From Allolobophora icterica (taxonomy: Eukaryota; Annelida; Clitellata; Crassiclitellata; Lumbricidae): DNA of 64,000 nucleotides. The stretch lies in assembly GCA_963556255.1 (NCBI GenBank), contig OY744604.1, positions 29,476,774 through 29,540,773 of the forward strand, read 5' to 3'. The position numbers and the translations under genes were made by a program. Below are positions 51,918 to 64,000 of the stretch, one piece after another; within the stretch, counting starts at the first letter, position 1, and each line of letters opens with the position of its first letter. The notes under the pieces were generated by a model. That model was not told the origin of the DNA and searched no databases. It was given only the letters and a program-made list of their open reading frames with translations.

Positions 51918-53700
51918 CAGTGGCGGCGCGTGGGGGGTGCAAGGGGGTGCGGTCGCACCGGGCGGCCACTTGAGGGGGGCGGCACTTTGACTACCTCGAA
52001 TGTTTTTTCGATGCTTCCTGTGGTCACCGTAGTGTTTCATTTGGAGTTATTACGTAATTCGTTGCTAGATATTTCAATTAAACTTTTAATATCATAATAA
52101 TTTCAGTGAACTGTAATCTTCACTGTTCGTGTGAGCTTCAAAATTTCTTAGTATTTCTTAGTTTTAAATTGAGTTAGACCATTTTAGGACTAGTTTCGGC
52201 GTAGCTAGGATATTTGAGTCCGGGAACGAACTATGCATTTGGCGCCCCCACCCCGTTTTACTATTTCACATTTTCCAAATAATCGAATAGCAATTTGAAT
52301 TTGTATTAATAAAATATGAAAAATACAGCTAGTACATGCATGTTGCCCCTTAGTTCTCAGCGGAGCGCCAAAATCATACCTGAGAACTGGTTTGTAAGTA
52401 ATGAGGATATAACTGGATATATTTGGGGTGCCAAACTTAAATCTTATAAATTAATTTAGTTGGATTAGTTAAAACTGCATCAAAATTAAGAGTACAATTA
52501 TTTATCTTAACGGTTAACCCTCATTTTGGCGACCCCTTCCCAATCCCTTGGCGTCCGGCGACACAAAGTCATGTACCCCTCTGCACCCCTATAGCTAAGC
52601 CTCTGGTTTTTTGAAATCATGATTGCGCTTGATTATATTGATAATGTGGTATTACTTTTGATGCACACCTCTCCTTCTCTAACTACATCTCCAACCTCTG
52701 TACTCCTGTTTCATGCACATTCGTGACCTCCGACGCAACCGGCCCATGCTTGACCTCATAACTGCCTCCACCACAGCTACCTTCATTGTTCAGTCAAAGC
52801 TTGATTACTGCATGCAGTTCCCTCTTCCTCAACCCTGAATCCACCCAAATCAAGCGTCTGCAACTTATCCAAATCTCACTTACCAGAGCTGTCGCTAGAA
52901 CACCCAAACATCATCATATCACTCCCATCCTCAAATCACGCCATTGGTTAAAAATCTCAGCGAATCCACTTCAAAGTCCTATCACTAACCTACAACTCCC
53001 TACAACATTCTTGACCCAAGTACCTCAGTGATCTCTTCACCATCCTGACAACCCGCTCCACCCGATCCTCCTCCTATCGCAGTCTTCCTCGACCGCCAGT
53101 CACTGCTCATCTCGAGTTCTCCATCCGAGCCATATTCAACACAGCACCATGCACATCACTATGGATTAATCTCCTTTCTGAATTCCGCAGCTTCTCAGTT
53201 CCTCCATCATCATTACAACCCGTCCTTCATCCTCCTCCTCATGTTCCACTATCACCATCTGGCTTTCCATTCAAAACTGAAGTCTCACCTTTTCAAGTAC
53301 TCCTACTTTGACTCATCTGATCCTCCTCCTTCCAATTATTCTCGCCCTAAACGACACCCGCCTTGACAGCTACTCTGCCTCCTCTCTTGATCTGGCCCCT
53401 GGAAACCGGACTCAGACCACTTTTGAACTACTTTCTCGAGACCTACTCTGATTTGATTTGCTAATTATAAAAGTACTTTAAGTGCGCAGTACACAGTGAC
53501 ACTACTAGCGCATCTGCATCATCTGCTACTGTGCTCTATACTAGGCTACTAATGGTTATAAGGCTACTACTAACAGTACTACAATCATACACAACACAGA
53601 CAGAATTTCACTAGACTACTAGACAGGTCTGCCACCTTATGAAGGTGGGCGGCACATCGATGCTTCGCACCACCTTTGAAAAATCCACGCGCCGCCACTG
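51918..53700. mobile_element. hAT-like element of 1.8 kb, TIR cagtggcggcgcgtgg, TSD gatttgta, carrying nested elements
   Basis: A perfect 16-bp terminal inverted repeat is flanked by identical gatttgta (51910-51917, 53701-53708). Inside are a possible older hAT remnant (about 52196-52605, ends cggcgtagctagg and cctatagctaagcctctg) and a LINE fragment (52680-53470). No transposase frame of its own was recognised. Confidence 0.87.
52680..53470 (+). pseudogene. LINE reverse-transcriptase C-terminal fragment nested in the hAT element
   Basis: Frame-shifted pieces on + match the end of non-LTR retrotransposon RTs: TATFIVQSKLDYC, then STQIKRLQLIQISLTRAV, then HHITPILKSRHWLKI. These correspond to the family's S-R/K-L-D-Y-C, I-K-x-L-Q-x-x-Q-N and L-H-W-L-P/K blocks. 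Further C-terminal pieces follow (YLSDLFTILTTRSTRSSSYR). It has several shifts and stops and no 5' part, so it is dead. The overall look is CR1/L2-like but the clade is uncertain. Confidence 0.7.
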
Positions 53701-53708
53701 GATTTGTA

Positions 53709-54473
53709 TAAATGGGTGAGTTATGTACAAAATAAACTATTTCGTATTATGCGAAACAAGGCACTCCAGTTACGTGTACGTGTTTCACATCAAGAGTTTT
53801 CGCTGGTTCGTGTCGCCGCGAGCGCTGTTCTCATATGTGAGTCATGCGACGCTGTGTAGGCCTATAAAAAAATTAGTTCCCTAAACATTTAACCTAAAGA
53901 TGGTAGCAACTTTCATACTTCTAGACAACCAGCAACAATAGACCTATACACAAAGTCATGCATATATTGATGCATACATGCATACTACATTTGGCATTTA
54001 TAATGTTCTCTTAATTAAATTGCTTTGCTGGGTTTCAACCGCTTTCCTTTCGGCTTCAATTAACAGTCAACGTAGGCTATCTGCTTTAACTGTGGCGCTA
54101 TAGAAGTTATATGAGCAACTAGATTTGTAATATTTTCATATACATCTGGCTCATCATATTTAGTTTAAGATGTTGACCAAAAATACGGGCGCAAGAACGG
54201 AGCAAACAAAAGTAATTTGTTCAATTTACGTTTATATAGCGCCTGCATAAGATAAATATGCCTTTGACACATCACAATGACATTGTATGGTTATAATTTT
54301 GGCCAAATGGACTAATTTTAGGTATTAGCAACGAAAGAGCCGCTGTTGGAAGTTACAGAGATTTTTAAAATTTATAAAATGTTTCATTCGACCACAAACT
54401 TCTTATCAATGTAATGATACAAAAAACTGCAATTTACTTTCCTAGCCTATCAAGTAAAAATAATATGTTTCAC
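53709..54473. other. 3' flank of TRIM B, no gene recognised
   Basis: AT-rich sequence. A patch at 54225-54290 (tttatatagcgcctgcataag) resembles common invertebrate repeat ends but was not classified. Confidence 0.35.
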
Positions 54474-63964
<9,491 letters not shown>

Positions 63965-63989
63965 TCCTGAATACTAATGCAGACAATTC

Positions 63990-64000
63990 ACTTTCAGTTT
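63990..64000 (-). promoter_or_regulatory. ISRE/IRF-like motif before TRIM B (cut by the window end)
   Basis: On the - strand aaactgaaagt, the same motif as at 49051-49062, starts 26 bp upstream of the TRIM B ATG (63964). The window ends inside it. Confidence 0.4.

Overview
This is a stretch of an animal nuclear genome. It has spliced genes with GT-AG introns, long AT-rich introns, large simple-sequence arrays, an LTR retrotransposon and many small DNA transposons. The gene content is a kynurenine aminotransferase, GAPDH, a WRPW hairy/E(spl) factor, and tandem TRIM genes with a C-terminal propeller. Together with a Gmr1-type Ty3/gypsy element (a type first described in deuterostomes), this suggests an invertebrate, plausibly a marine deuterostome. 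I cannot name the species.

Left part (1-30.5 kb): the window opens on the last exon of one kynurenine aminotransferase gene (29-88). A complete 12-exon paralogue follows on the + strand (6799-22966, 421 aa). It converges on a complete 7-exon GAPDH gene on the - strand (24825-30483, 334 aa). The first paralogue is also followed by a decayed GAPDH last exon (1146-1218). A block containing the aminotransferase 3' end, its 3' UTR and the GAPDH 3' end was therefore duplicated in tandem, and the left GAPDH copy survives only as a fragment.

Intron 1 of the complete aminotransferase carries an antisense LTR retrotransposon (7169-13601). Its 432-bp LTRs look identical and its 5-bp target duplication is perfect. 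Its pol order is protease-integrase-reverse transcriptase-RNase H, which is copia-like, although the proteins are gypsy-like. The protease active-site serine/threonine codon is a stop.

Middle part (30.5-44 kb): a 4-exon HES gene lies on the - strand (33430-36789, 295 aa, ending WRPW). Its introns match the classic HES layout and its intron 1 holds a 300-bp GAT/AAT array. The 7 kb upstream contains repeats, microsatellites and a GC-rich island, and I recognise no gene there.

Right part (44-64 kb): two tandem 3-exon TRIM genes lie on the - strand (44354-49025 and 54474-63964). Each has a RING, two B-boxes, a coiled coil and an NHL-like propeller. A propeller fragment next to a tRNA-derived SINE lies beyond the first. 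Both TRIM starts have the same interferon-response-element-like motif about 26 bp upstream of the ATG.

Across the window I found nine TIR elements with 8-bp target duplications (eight perfect, one imperfect), as expected for hAT transposons, plus an older nested one. I also found a MULE-like element with a 9-bp duplication, a cluster of TAACGGAG motifs, and about 25 copies of the palindrome TAGGCCTA. One hAT insertion has its empty site preserved in the duplicated aminotransferase 3' UTR, which dates it after the duplication. All coordinates were read by eye; no alignment or database search was run.
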